DNA of 64,000 nucleotides from Albifimbria verrucaria (taxonomy: Eukaryota > Ascomycota > Sordariomycetes > Hypocreales > Stachybotryaceae), in NCBI GenBank assembly GCA_020081605.1, contig JAHREC010000018.1:5704001-5768000 (forward strand), read 5' to 3'. Both the position numbers and the translations under genes were made by a program. Under the pieces are notes generated by a model that was not told the DNA's origin, did no database searches, and worked only from the letters and a program-made list of their open reading frames with translations. Below, one piece after another: positions 25,201-36,557 of the stretch (position 1 is the first letter of the stretch; the number at the start of each line of letters is the position of its first letter).

Positions 25201-26717
25201 AGTCGACGAGTCTTTGCCCGTTTCACTACTTGTCACAGTGGCTTGTTGAGTCGCCGACTCCGTGACCTGCCTTCCTCCTAGCTCAAAGAAGGCCGCAAGA
25301 TGTACCTCTCGGGCTCGATCCCAAAACGCAACATCTCGTGCCAGCTTATCCTCCACAATGGTTGCCTCGTCTTCTTCGGTTGTGGTCCATTGCAAATAAC
25401 CTGGCTGCGCCCATTTTGGGAGTCCGCTGGCCGCGTCAGATGCTGTGTACTTGAGGTGAGAACGAGGCCACCAAGAGCTGACTCTCAATAGCTTGACAAA
25501 GAATTTGTATTGCTTTATGAGAACAGCCGCGGCAACATCGAGTGTAACATCTAGCGCTCGGCCAACATCCAAATCGAAGGTTCCTATAAGAGCCTTGACT
25601 CGCTCAAACGTCTGCTCAGCCATTTCTGGAGGAGGGGTAGTGAAGCTGCTGGTCGTGAAGAGCTCGGTAATGAGTTTCGAATAACCCTCCGTCTCCTCCC
25701 GGAGGAGGTTGTAGTTGGCTTGTCGATAGAGGAGGTCAGTTGCTTGCCTGACTCCAGTGCGGAAGAAGGTATCTCTGACCAGGCCCAACTCTACCAGGAT
25801 CTGAGTATCGAGGACCTGTCGCAAGAGGGATGGCGTAACCTTGGTGGCCATGAGAAACTCTCGCAAAGACGGTTTGTACAAGCTAGGGTTGTTCTCCATG
25901 ACAATCGCAAAAGAGTCGGCGAAGATCAAATGGGGATCGTACGCGTAAGAATCCTTAATGATCTCCGACGTTTCTTCGCCCATGATCTCCTTGACACAGG
26001 TTCCAGCATCTTCAGGATCCAATCTCCCATCCACGACGGCGTGGATGAACTCCTGGAACAGACTTGACAGCTCGGTGATATCAACATCCTCGCGCGACTG
26101 AACTCCATGACGCAGGATCTCAGCCCTTCCGCGATCGGCCCAAGTGCGGATCTTCTCATCTGTGAGGTTATCATAGCGGTAGTTCGACCGGGCCGGGAAA
26201 GCTGGAGTTTTCGGGGAGGGCTCAGCGGAGGATGTCGGCCTTGCGGCTGGCGGGGAGGCGGAGGCGGCGGGGGCGGTTGTTGCTGCTGCTGCTGGGGCTG
26301 TGGTTGTTGCGATTGCTGGGGCTGTTGTGGCTGTTGTGGTTGTTGCTGTTGCTGCTGCTGCTGGTTCTGCTGCTGCTGCTGGTACTGTTGCTGGTTCTGC
26401 TGTTGGTACTGCTGATGCTGCGATTGCTGGTACTGGTGCTGATGTTGTTGCTGTGGCTGAGACTGCGTCATTTGGGAATGCATGGCAGAATTGCTGGGCC
26501 GACGCGATATAGGCGAGTGGTTGGGGGTATAGTTGGGCCCACCGCGACCATAACCGTGGGATGAGTCTCGCCTGTGAGGGCCTCCTCGACCGCGGCCGCG
26601 TCCTCTGCCCCGCCATCGTCTCTATCGTGCTGACCGAAGTGCATTTCGTTGGGACGATGCGGCGACGGTCTGCCCCCTCGGCGGATGGGGACCGGTTCTC
26701 TTGCGCTTCGCAGGCAT
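19279..26717 (-). CDS. THO2: THO complex subunit 2
   Basis: This is the large scaffold of the nuclear THO/TREX complex, which couples transcription to mRNA packaging and export. The start is ATG 26717 (MPAKRKRTG). An RGG-like stretch and a polyglutamine/polyproline tract lead into the conserved N-terminal domain (TDLLYRQANYNLLREETEGY). The middle (LLPGLVHDL-type helical repeats, RMYPWKPK, then FWALQLGDLYCPDKIYRQE) and the conserved block ending RKPKWVLVQAFRPNA match Tho2. The C-terminus is disordered, RS/RG-rich, expected to bind RNA. Introns include 21780-21828 and one near 21655-21700. Frames break near 26250, 25020, 24690, 24290, 20700, 20090 and 19340. An in-frame TAG is at 26632-26634. 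The best C-terminal frame ends KRPRRG at TAA 19279-19281; an alternative runs on to 19113. The total of about 2400 residues fits fungal THO2. Confidence 0.88.
26278..26457 (-). repeat. CAG/CAA repeat encoding polyglutamine
   Basis: On the minus strand this is an almost uninterrupted run of CAG, CAA and CAT codons giving glutamine with scattered histidine and proline, inside the THO2 N-terminal region. It is followed by a polyproline run, where the reading frame also slips by one base. Confidence 0.85.
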
Positions 26718-27642
26718 AGCTGTCAGTGACTCTGAGGTGAGGATTCGAGGAGACGATGATTATCTCATTTGCGGCAGGTCGGGACAGATGATGTGACCAG
26801 TGAAGCTCAACATAAGGAAACGAGATCGTAGGACGAGGTACTGGACCGTACAGCAGCGAGAAGGAGAAGAAGGAAGATAAAGCGCTGCCGACCTAAGGTG
26901 TAGCCGTGCGTAGCGTGGGAAAGGAATGACTGGCAAACAAAGCGGCGTTGGAAAACGGGCCACGGCGCGGGTGCAAAGGAGTGAATCTGAAAGAAGCCGA
27001 CGTCAACAAAGCGGATAGTCACAGAATCCGGGTGATGCGCCGGTTGATGGTGGCCTGCGTCGTCGCGATTGGGGGCCGAGATCAAGCTGTTTGCGCTCCT
27101 CCAAAGTCCAAGAGGAAACGCCACATGCGAGGTGTCGTGATGCAGCCTTTTGGCGACGAGGCTGTAGCTTCACCAGGCCTTCAGATTGTCGAAAGCATGG
27201 ACCCACCACGAGAGGGAAGCTGGCGTTGGGCTGCACGTGACCTGTCAAGCACACGTGACAGGCCGAGATACACAAGGTGGTACAAGGTACCTACCTGGAG
27301 AGCTCCTGAAATTGGGTTTCGTTTGCCAGAAACCGGAGTCACTCGGATGACTCAGCGCCGGTTTAGCAGAGACACGCCCACTGGGCAAGTGACTCCAGGG
27401 CGATTACACCATCGATGGAAAAACCTACCTAGTGTAGCCATCTCATATATCATAGCCTGAAGAATCTATCCTTCTACGCGTCTTCTTTACGATTCATCTT
27501 GCTTTTGAAGTGCGGTTTCTTTTGTAACCGAAACGCTTTAAGCGTATCCGTCACCTTTCTTTCTCTTTATATCCGCTACTCAACCCCTCCGTTCTCGGCT
27601 CTCTTAGTGACTACTAAGACCTCATCACACATACTCTCTCGC
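26718..27642. promoter_or_regulatory. Divergent promoter of THO2 and MET2
   Basis: Both flanking genes are transcribed away from this 925-base interval. CT-rich sequence with a TTTATAT-like element (around 27567) precedes the MET2 start, as expected for a fungal leader. No gene is supported inside. Confidence 0.5.
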
Positions 27643-29296
27643 AATGGCCGAGGGACAAGATATCGCCCGTGGCGGTGCTAATGCACGATACGGTCAGTAT
27701 TTCCACGTCCCTCCATGTTGGTTATATAAATCTCCTGTTTGAGTTTTGGAACTCTGTTCCTCCCCTGCTTCCTTATCAAGAAGAATGGTGGCTGAATACC
27801 TGCAAGAAAGAACGCAATCGCAGCCTGAAAACCCATTTGCTGCCCTGATACCAGACCAGCAGATAGCTATAATTCCCGAGTTCACTCTCGAGTCCGGTGC
27901 TACTCTTCGTAATGTTCCTGTCGCTTACACGACCCGCGGCAAGCTGTCCCCAATGGCGACAATGCCATGGTCATCTGCCATGCTCTCACCGGTAGTGCAG
28001 ATGTGAGTGATTGGTGGGGCCCTTGCTGGGAGGTCCCGGCAGAGTGTTTGACACGTCTCGGTTCTTCATCGTCTGCATGAATAGTTTGGGTAGTCCTTAC
28101 GGCACTGCCAGCCCGGTCACTGCCAAGGATGGCGACCCAGAGAAAGGGCGCTACGGTCCAGAGTTCCCCTGACAACGATTCGTGATGATGTAAAGTGAGT
28201 ATCAACTTATGTACCTCGAGAAGTATTACATATTAACATCTATTAGCCTTCACAAACTTCTTTTGGATGACCTCGGAGTTAAACAAATCGCCGCGGTTGT
28301 GGGCGGCTCATTGGGCGGTATGTTTGTGTTGGAGTGGGCATATCTCGGCAAGGACTACATCCGGTGTATCGTTCCTATCGCCACGTCCAGTCGACACAGC
28401 GCTTGGGGCATCAGTTGGGGCGAGGCTCAGCGCCAGAGCATTTACGCGGATCCCAAGTATGACGATGGATACTACTCCTTCGATGACCCCCATCAACGGG
28501 CCTTGGAGCAGCTCGAATGTCAGCTCTGCTCACGTACCGAAGCCGTAACTCGTTTGAGACTCGCTTCGGCCGTAACATCCCCGACGCATCCAAGGTGCAG
28601 ACCATCCGTGAGCGGTCGCAGCCGAGCACGCCCTCGGAGGCACATTTCCACATCCACAATGACGGGCATAATGTCAAGCGGAGCTCGCTCTCGCGCCAGG
28701 GCAGTGATGCAGCTGTCGCCACTCTCAAGACTATCAACAACGGGGACTCGACGAACTCCAAAGCTACCGAGTCAGCGGATCCGCAGTTTCACGGCCCACA
28801 GAAGGGTAGTCTCACTGGCGGTGACACCATGCCTACGTCGACTTACTTCTCAGCGCAATCCTACCTGCGGTATCAGGGCACCAAGTTTGTGCGGCGATTC
28901 GACAGCAACTGCTACATCGCTATGACTCGCAAGCTCGACACGCACGATGTCTCACGCAACCGGGCGGCAACAATCGCCGAGGCCTTGGCTATGATCGAAC
29001 AGCCAACCCTGGTTCTAGGTATCGAGAGCGATGGCCTCTTCACATTTGCTGAGCAAGAAGAGATCGCGGCCCACGTCAAGAACGCCCGGCTAGAACGCAT
29101 TGAAAGTGCGGAGGGTCATGATGCCTTCCTGCTCCAGTTCGAACAGGTCAACCACTACATCCTGAATTTCTTGAAGGAGGTGCTGCCCGATATCATGGGA
29201 AAGGAGGGTACCGTACCAGAGGAGACTGGGGTAGGACAGTTGACCAAGTCCAGCACTTTTGGAGAGGCGGAGGTCGAAGATATTACAGCCTGGTAA
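27643..29296 (+). CDS. MET2: Homoserine O-acetyltransferase
   Basis: The enzyme transfers acetyl from acetyl-CoA to homoserine, feeding methionine and sulfur assimilation. It is an alpha/beta-hydrolase. Conserved blocks in order: IIPEFTLESG, NAMVICHALTGSADV, DWWGPLLGG, FFIVCMNSLGSPYGTASP, the nucleophile elbow GGSLGGM with catalytic serine, SSRHSAWGISW, then LGIESDGLF with the catalytic aspartate and EGHDAFLLQF with the catalytic histidine. The long Ser/Thr-rich insert before TYFSAQSYL is usual in filamentous fungi. Introns: one from 27693 (acceptor near 27780) and 28195-28246 between DDV and LHKLL. Four frame breaks each sit in a C run: 27948-27951, 28020-28022, 28166-28169 and 28487-28491. 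Adding one C at each restores the conserved sequence, the clearest evidence in the window for base undercalling. The first exon (MAEGQDIARGG) is less certain. Confidence 0.93.
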
Positions 29297-32200
29297 GGGT
29301 GTAAATACAAGCAAAAATGCGAACTTAGAAAATACGTTGGTAATATCATACGTCCGAGGAAGTGTGATCTTCGACAGGGAATAGTCCCGACCATGCAAGG
29401 ACATGGGCCTCAATTGTTCTCCTGTAATCGAGTGAGGTAACTGTTCTGCTAACTGTTATCTATGCATATGCCTGCTTCCAGACACTTGCCTAGTAGGTAA
29501 GAATCTGGGTTGTGCAACACTAGTCTAGACCACATACTGTCCCGATATGGCTGACCGAGCGCTGTCTCTGGATCGTGCAGGGTCCCATTGCGTGGGAAAG
29601 GTTACCTCGATACGGATACCGAGCCAGCCGGCAATGCATTACACATCTGAGAACGGTAACTGAAAGCGTGACTCGGTATAGAAGACGTGATAGTGGCTGG
29701 TCAATTGGGACTGGTAGGAACTTGGCTTGATCTCAGAGATGGGGTTTTCAGCCATCTTGAAAATGCTTTGAGATAACTAGATAATAGGAGCTGTGTGGCA
29801 ACGCTAACCGTGTCGTCTCCACGAGGGAAGCCTCGTGCCGAGAAACACTGTCGCAAAGCAACCCTGTCTCACAATATGCACAATGGTACTAAGTTTGCAG
29901 CAATGGCCTTGATCAGTAAAAACCAAATGGTGCCATCATCTACACTTTTGTCGTTTCCACTGTCGTGCATTCAAGTCTCCTTGAATCTCCCGGGTAGTTT
30001 GGTTAAGAGTGAGTCAGCAATACGATTGACCCTTGATCTGCGCAAGAATAGATTATGAAAGCCGGTGTGATTCCCAAAGTAACCGTCAATGGGTGGGTGA
30101 CAGGGTACCGATGAAGGGCATGGGTCGCTCTGAAAGACCCGAGAGCTGACCGTGGCTGAGCCAAACGGCGGCAAGCCTTGGAGAGATCACGGCCGCCTTC
30201 GGTAAGGTACACCATGAAACGTACGACGACGATCTGCATTTTCCGTGTCACCCTGGTGAGGCTGGAACAGCTCGTCATGGAACAAATCAACGTTCCTTCG
30301 CCACCTACTGGCGGGAGGATGTGCACATCGTATGGCCACGGTTACCACCACGCAGGTGAGTGGGTGTGCTGATATTACGTCCCGTGAAAAGCACCGAGCT
30401 ACACGTGGACTGCCGCACAACGTCATTGGACCGGGCTCAGTCCGTGGTGCCTGGAACGAAATAAGGTAAGGCGAAGCGGCGGGATTGGGTGGGCTCTTGG
30501 CGGAGCAAAGGCAACGGTCACAGTTCCCAGACCATTGGCTAGTAGACTAGATTCCAGCTCGGGTCCCTAGCATCAGAGAGACAACTCCAAGTTGAGTGCT
30601 TGTGGAACGGACATCTCAATGATTGAACTCGCCAGTCCATGTCCCAGGCTGACTGAAGTAGGGCTGGACGTCTGTTAATCATTTCAGATAGGACCAGCCA
30701 CGGGGCGGGAGGCAAGCAGATGCACCCTGACATGAGCAGTCTCGGCCCCCACGGCGTAACCCGTCCCCTTGCTTGAGACCCAGCCATAGAAGCCAAATTG
30801 GAAGTTTCGAGTGGATCGAAGATATTCCTGGCGACGTGCAAAGGCCAGACGCGGTGCGCGATTAACCTAAAGGCAGTCTGCTAGCAGCAGCAGGCTGACA
30901 AGGGCAGTATTTCTGAACGTAGCCTTTCTTTTTTTCTTTTCTTTACTGTTGTCTCAACGTCGTCGTCGCATCATTAGCCAACTTTGAGATGAGCGACGTA
31001 TTTTATTTCGCTCACAGTCATTACGCGCGTGGCTTGTGCTCTGATCGGGCCGTCTCACATCGGTCACATCGTTATTACTGAGACGGTTCAGTCCGGCCAC
31101 GAGGGCAGGCTGGGAGTAGGCTTTCCCCATTGCGTAGAGTACCATGTAATGATGGCGAAATGGGATGCCGGTGTACAACACCTGGATCCGTGAGAGGACG
31201 GTGCCTGGCATCTCGTTGTGCTCCCGTGGTACCGAGCAAGCCCAGCTGCATTCGCCACTTTTGCATGTTCTCCGCTGCCGGAATCATGTTTCGCATGAAA
31301 GTAATGCACGGCTTCGTTTCAGCATTACCCTGACGTGAAATTGTAACCATGGCCGAGGGTGCGTAGAGGGTCCGGTACTAGCCGATGCGACAGCGTCCAC
31401 GCTTGATCTGGTAAGGCCAGTGGTCCACCGAAAACGGCGTAATTCTTAGCATTGCGTGGTATAGTTAGGAACCTGGAAAAAGGCTCTCGTTGCCGACGGC
31501 TCAGCTCGGTGGTTCTGGCGACCGTCTGGATACGGTCATCGTACATCAGCAACCGGAAGCTGAAGAGTCGTCAAGACCCCCGTCACCGCGCCGCCATTGG
31601 CTTGGTGCCTTTGATTAGGCAATCATAATCGAGACGGGCAGGCAGAAGATGATCAGGTCTGTCCCGTCACCCAATCCTTCTGGAAGCCGGCTCGAACCCT
31701 GGCGGGATCGAGCCCATGTAAGCCGTGTGTGGCACCTGTGCATCAGATCCCATCGCACGGCCATTGGCTCGGCGCAGGTCCAGTAGCCTGGGCTTCATGC
31801 AGCCATCAGCCGTCTCTGCCAGCCTAGAGTGCCCGAAAGCACAAGAAACCCATCCTTCCCTTTCGAGATGGGTGGGAGGGGTGAGGGCATGTTGGTCCGA
31901 CGACAGGGATCCCTAGTGCTGGGGGTCCCAAACAGCCTCTGAGAGGACGAACGGGTGAGGAGACCAAAGACAGGCATGTACTCCGTATTACCACCTTGGG
32001 GCTTTGCCAGTCTACGTGCTGTCCCCGATGCAATGCCATGCTATGCGCATGCCCTAGGATAGCATGATGGGGCCCCGTTTGTGGATTTGATGTGGGTGTA
32101 GTGGAGGCTGTTCCGTGTGGTTGCTCTCCAGCCAAGGCCTGCTATAAGGCTTGCTCAACCCGTTTCTGCTGACACTAAACGTATCTGTTACAACGACGTA

Positions 32201-32564
32201 CCGAACATACCTTACGTTTCTTGATCTGCTGGATCTTTGTCCACCGCGAAAAGAACGAGGAAGAAGCGCAAACAACGACGACAACCTCATTCCGTAAACA
32301 AGGACTTTAACCAAGGATCATTCGTCTGCGACAAGAGGAGGGGAGAGTTTTATGTATCGTGACGCAGCATCCGGAGAGCAGGGTTTGCGACAAAGTTAGG
32401 GTTGAGGCAGGCCAAACGCTTCGATATCCAACAGCTTCGTCACCACAGTAGTAGCATCGGCCTGATGACGACCGCGGGCGGGAAATAAATCGACTTGACG
32501 TCGTGCTCTCCAACTTTCTTCCGGCACATCCATATCATGACAGACATACGATCGTGCGCCCGCC
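29297..32564. other. 3.3 kb without a supported gene
   Basis: Open frames here are short, overlap on both strands and match no family that I know. The right end must hold the promoter of the PHO84-like gene. A CACGTG hexamer, the site known for Pho4/NUC-1 factors, occurs at 30402-30407 but is 2.1 kb from the start codon, so its relevance is doubtful. Confidence 0.4.
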
Positions 32565-35041
32565 ATGGTTGACTCTACCGACGAAATCCTTCCTCCGCCA
32601 GCCGTCATCCCCACGATTCGTGACCGCACCTATGGCGGAAACAAGGCATTCCACAATTTCTACAATGACTATTCACATATAACCGATCCGAACCTCCGCA
32701 GGCGGCTGGCCTTGTCCGAGATTGACAAGGTCCCTTCGGCTTATACCGTACGGCGCTCTCTCTCAACCCTCCACCTCTAGCGTCCAGCCCACGGCTTGCG
32801 GCTCGCAAGGGATTATTGTTGGAATCACTAACATGTTGTGTGATCACAGATGTTCGAGCTGTACTCGTTGCCGGAGTAGGCTTTTTCTCGACTCGTATGA
32901 TATTTTCGCCATTAACCTGATCACAACGTTACTTGGCCTTGTCTTCTGGACTGGCGAGAAAACCCCAGATGGCTTCGGCGGCAACAGTGGCCATCTGCCA
33001 AACACAGTCAACCAAGCACTCAAGGCATCGACTAGTGCCGGTATTGTGATCGGAATGGTCCTGTTTGGATGGATGGCGGAGTAAGCAGTTTCTCGTGCGA
33101 CCGTCAAACAGTCGTCTGCCTCTCGCTTGATTCCACAAGGCTAACGTATATCAGCGCCTTTGGTCGACGAAGAATGTACGGCATCGAGCTCGGCATCATC
33201 ATCCTGGCAACTTTCAGTTGCGCGCTTGTGTCCGCCAGCCCTGTTATCAGTGCGACGGGGCTCCTTGTCTTCTGGCGCGTTATCATGGTAAATTAGAGAG
33301 CTTTGTACCATGATTATACTTCATGTAGTAACATAAATCGTCTCAGGGCATTGGCATTGGTGGAGACTATCCCTTTCTTCAGTCATAACAGCAGAGTAAG
33401 TTTAGAAACCACGAAGTGGCTGCTTCTGGAAGCTTGCCGTTGTTCTTCAAAGCTAACAGGCATTCTTCAAGATTTGCACCTACAAGGTGGCGTGGCGCCA
33501 TGATAGCGGCAGTCTTCTCAATGCAGGGCCTGGGTCAATTGATGGCTGCAATTGTGGCGCTTGTTACTGCTATAGGTTTTAAGGAATCCTACTCGAGCAT
33601 CACTGATGAAGGAGGTTGCGACGCCAACTGTCGCATTGCTGCAGATCGATCATGGCGCATCATTGTTGGCGTCGGCGCCATCCCTGCTTGTCTTGCGCTT
33701 TACTACCGAATCACAATCCCCGAGACGCCCTGATACACCTTTGATGTTCAGTTTGATGTGGAAAAGGCGGACGCGGATATCAAGGCTTACATGTCCAGCA
33801 AGTCTAAGGGCGAGGTTGATGCTGTGCAACAAGCTCGCATGAAGCAGCTCGCGGAACCATCACTTACAATCCCGAAAGCATCCTGGCGCGATCTCTTCGA
33901 TTACTTCAAGGAGTGGGTGAACCTAAAGGTGCTAATCGGCACGACTATGTCATGGTTCTTTTTGGTGAGTGCTGCTGTATCACTCCACTGTCTGTTTAAC
34001 ACTGACCAGAAGCAGGATCTGGCATTCTATGGTCTGGGCTTGAATAATACTATCGTGCTGCATGCTATCGGCTATGCCAATGGTGATAATTTATTTTCTA
34101 AGCTCCACAATCAAGCTGTTGGCATGATCATCCTCGCCTGCGCAGGCTCTCTTCCCGGCTACTGGACAGCCGTGCTCACCATCGACACTGTTGGACGCAA
34201 GCCTCTCCAGATCATCGGATTCTTTCTCTTGACAATCCTCTTCTGTATCCTAGGTTTCAAACTCCACGACCTTGGCGAAAGCACCCTTCTAGCGCTCTAC
34301 GTCGTCGGCCAATTCCTCTTCAACGCTGGACCGAATACCACTACCTTCATCGTTCCTGGAGAATGCTTTCCAACCCGCTACCGATCTACAGGTCACGGCC
34401 TTTCTGCAGCTATGGGAAAAATTGGTGCTATTATCGCGCAGGTCATTAGCATTCCCCTACTTCAGAAGGATTCGCCCGACAATTGTAAGGGTAACGAATG
34501 CTCGCCTTTCCTCAACCGATTGCTGCAACTTTTCGCTCTCTTTATGCTTCTGGGAACATTGGTATCTTTTCTGATACCTGAAACTAAGGGTGTTACTTTG
34601 GAGGAGCTTTCGGGTGAACCTCGAACAAGCTACAACGCCGGCTGCAACGGCAGTATTAGCGTTGGCTCACCTAAGTTGAACGGCTGGAATCCGTTTGGTG
34701 GTGGTTTACCCGCTGGGTTCGCCTACCCACGATCACAACCTGGCAAATTCACTTCTAGGCGGCGCTCGCCTCGCGTGGGAATCATGACCGATCCGGACGC
34801 CTTGTCAGAAACCACTGGTCTACGCAAGTCACATTTCTGGAGGCGGCGGAGGAATGCGAAATACCGCTCCGGTAGCGACATTAACGACATTGCCATGAGC
34901 AACCGTAGCTCTGCAGTGGCCCGGGACTCTTATACCAATGGAGTCGCACCATTCGATCACATAGCGGGCCATCAGCAACAACAAATGCCGACATGGGGAG
35001 CCGGATGGGGCCGTATCGATCGCGGTGGCCCCCACCCATGA
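32565..35041 (+). CDS. PHO84: PHO84-like phosphate:H+ symporter
   Basis: A major-facilitator phosphate transporter of the plasma membrane with 12 predicted membrane helices. Marker blocks: FHNFYNDYSHI near the N-terminus, DSYDIFAINLITTLLG, GQ-like WMADAFGRRRMYG (loop 2-3), GIGIGGDYPLSSVITAE (family signature), APTRWRGAMIAAVFSMQGLGQL, IPETPRYTF, DLAFYGLGLN, IDTVGRKPLQIIGF and LIPETKGVTLEELSGE. Introns: 32748-32849, 33081-33154, 33288-33346, 33396-33459 and 33965-34015, all canonical. Frame losses lie near 32885 and in CCC at 33371-33373. A different defect is the in-frame TGA at 33731-33733 inside IPETP(R)YTF, where a single C-to-T change from the expected CGA would explain it. The C-terminal tail is long, polar and Gly/Arg-rich, longer than in yeast Pho84. 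Expected to be induced by phosphate starvation; no promoter site proves this. Confidence 0.9.
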
Positions 35042-36251
35042 ACACAGCACAACTACAGGACGTGGGACACTTGCTGCAACAGTCCTAGAGGCGCACTTCT
35101 TTGTATATATTGATGACGAGACGAGAGCTTGAGGCATATTTACCATAGACATTGCGGACGGGTGTTTTGGCGCTTTGGTTGGCTTTGCTGCATAGACGTC
35201 GAGGAGTCGATATCAGGCTCAACGTCGTGGAAATAGAGATGATACCCACCAATCTGGGTGAGATATAGTGGATGAAAGAACATTTTCAGCTTTTGAACAC
35301 AATCATTCTCGGAATGTCCCTAATTAACAATGTGTGATGTGCAGTAACGCTTGTATGGCAGCGAGTTGTAAGACTTGTCTTCGAGGAACAGCTTTCCTAG
35401 TACTCCGGAATTATTAAAGCAATCACAAACTATGTACACAGGTATGGACCCAGCTAAATCTAAACTACACTCAAGAAACCAGGTTAATGATGTCTTCTAT
35501 GCTTTCATAGTAACATACTCAATTGGGAACTCTGTCGCTGGTCTCGACTCATAATGTGCAAGCCCGGAATGGCGTCAGAATTATGCCCTAACAACCACAC
35601 TCACTCGAAAGCGAAGTCAATATATAGACCATCAATATGCATTTATAAAATTGTCCCAGGCACTTCCAATCGGGTCAAGATCATAAGCGACTTGGGAGCA
35701 GTCGCCTTCCGCTACACCAGCCCAGTTCTGGGAGCGAAACTAAAATATCGAGAACGAAATCTACTGGGTGACCTACCCATATGGATACTGCTAGGTATTA
35801 GAAATTGTGGGTAGCTTACGCAGGAGAATCACCAAACCAGGGCAGCATACTTCGACAAGAGGTAGGCAAAGGTATATAGTGTATAACACCAATGGTATCG
35901 GAGATGGACGGGCTCTATCCTGCAAACGCTGTACTCCTCTACTGATCAGCATTGAGCTCCAAGTGACAAGTGCAACAGCTCGTAACGCACGAGCCGCAAC
36001 CAACTGTTCCATTTCACAGTTGATGTCTAGGAAATTAACATGTCCATACTGGACCGACTTGGGATATCAGTTGCACTAGTGTTAGTGCGTGTGAGTATGT
36101 CATAGTCCTCAGTCTCCACTTCCTATAATGAAGAGCATCCAATGGATAATATTAGAGCGAGTAACATCAGAGACAAAGAACAAGATGGTGATTGTCTGGC
36201 TGTGACGAGAAAAGATCTGGGTTATAAGCTGAATATAATAGAGAGACCGTC
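35042..36251. other. Intergenic region upstream of 5S genes
   Basis: No gene is supported. It carries the 3' end of the transporter transcript and then AT-rich sequence up to the first 5S gene. Confidence 0.4.
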
Positions 36252-36370
36252 ACATACGACCATAGCTGTCTGAAAATATGGGATCCCGTCCGCTCTCCCT
36301 TAATCAAGCAGGCAAGCGGCAGATTAGTAGTTGGGTCGGTGACGACCAGCGAACACCGGCTGTTGTATGT
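36252..36370 (+). rRNA. 5S rRNA gene, copy 1
   Basis: The 119-base sequence has the fungal 5S layout: ACATACGACCATA at the start, GGGATCCCGTCCGCTCTCCC in the middle, TTAGTAGTTGGGTCGGTGAC in the box A/C promoter region and GTTGTATGT at the end. The two ends pair in helix I with one G-U pair. Helix II pairs GCTGTCTG (36266-36273) with CAGGCAAGC, leaving the usual single bulged A. A T5 run at 36375-36379 can terminate RNA polymerase III. It is a lone gene outside the rDNA, as in Neurospora and relatives. Confidence 0.93.
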
Positions 36371-36438
36371 TCTCTTTTTGCTTCGAGGTCATGAGCTTGA
36401 TCTATGGAATATAGGCTTGTTCAACACCGCAAGCTATC

Positions 36439-36557
36439 ACATACGACCATAGATGCATGAAAGCATGGGATCCCGTCCGCTCTCCCTTAATTAAGCATGT
36501 AATCGGCAGATTAGTAGTTGGGTCGGTGACGACCAGCGAATACCGGCTGTTGTATGT
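36439..36557 (+). rRNA. 5S rRNA gene, copy 2
   Basis: Again 119 bases, in the same direction as copy 1, 68 bases downstream. Core segments are identical to copy 1, but helix II is different: GATGCATG pairs with CATGTAATC, also with a bulged A. Both strands of the helix have changed together, so the fold is kept. A T4 run at the 3' end serves as terminator. Confidence 0.93.

Noticed and set aside
26100..26564. Plus-strand Leu/Cys/Val-rich frames over 26107-26564
   Set aside because: They are antisense shadows of the polyglutamine repeat in THO2.
30402..30407. CACGTG as a phosphate-regulon site
   Set aside because: A single hexamer 2.1 kb upstream of the transporter is expected by chance; no cluster of such sites near the start.
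31680..31720. T-arm-like GGGTTCGAG on the minus strand
   Set aside because: The flanking bases cannot form a tRNA T-stem and no D-arm or anticodon arm is at the right distance.
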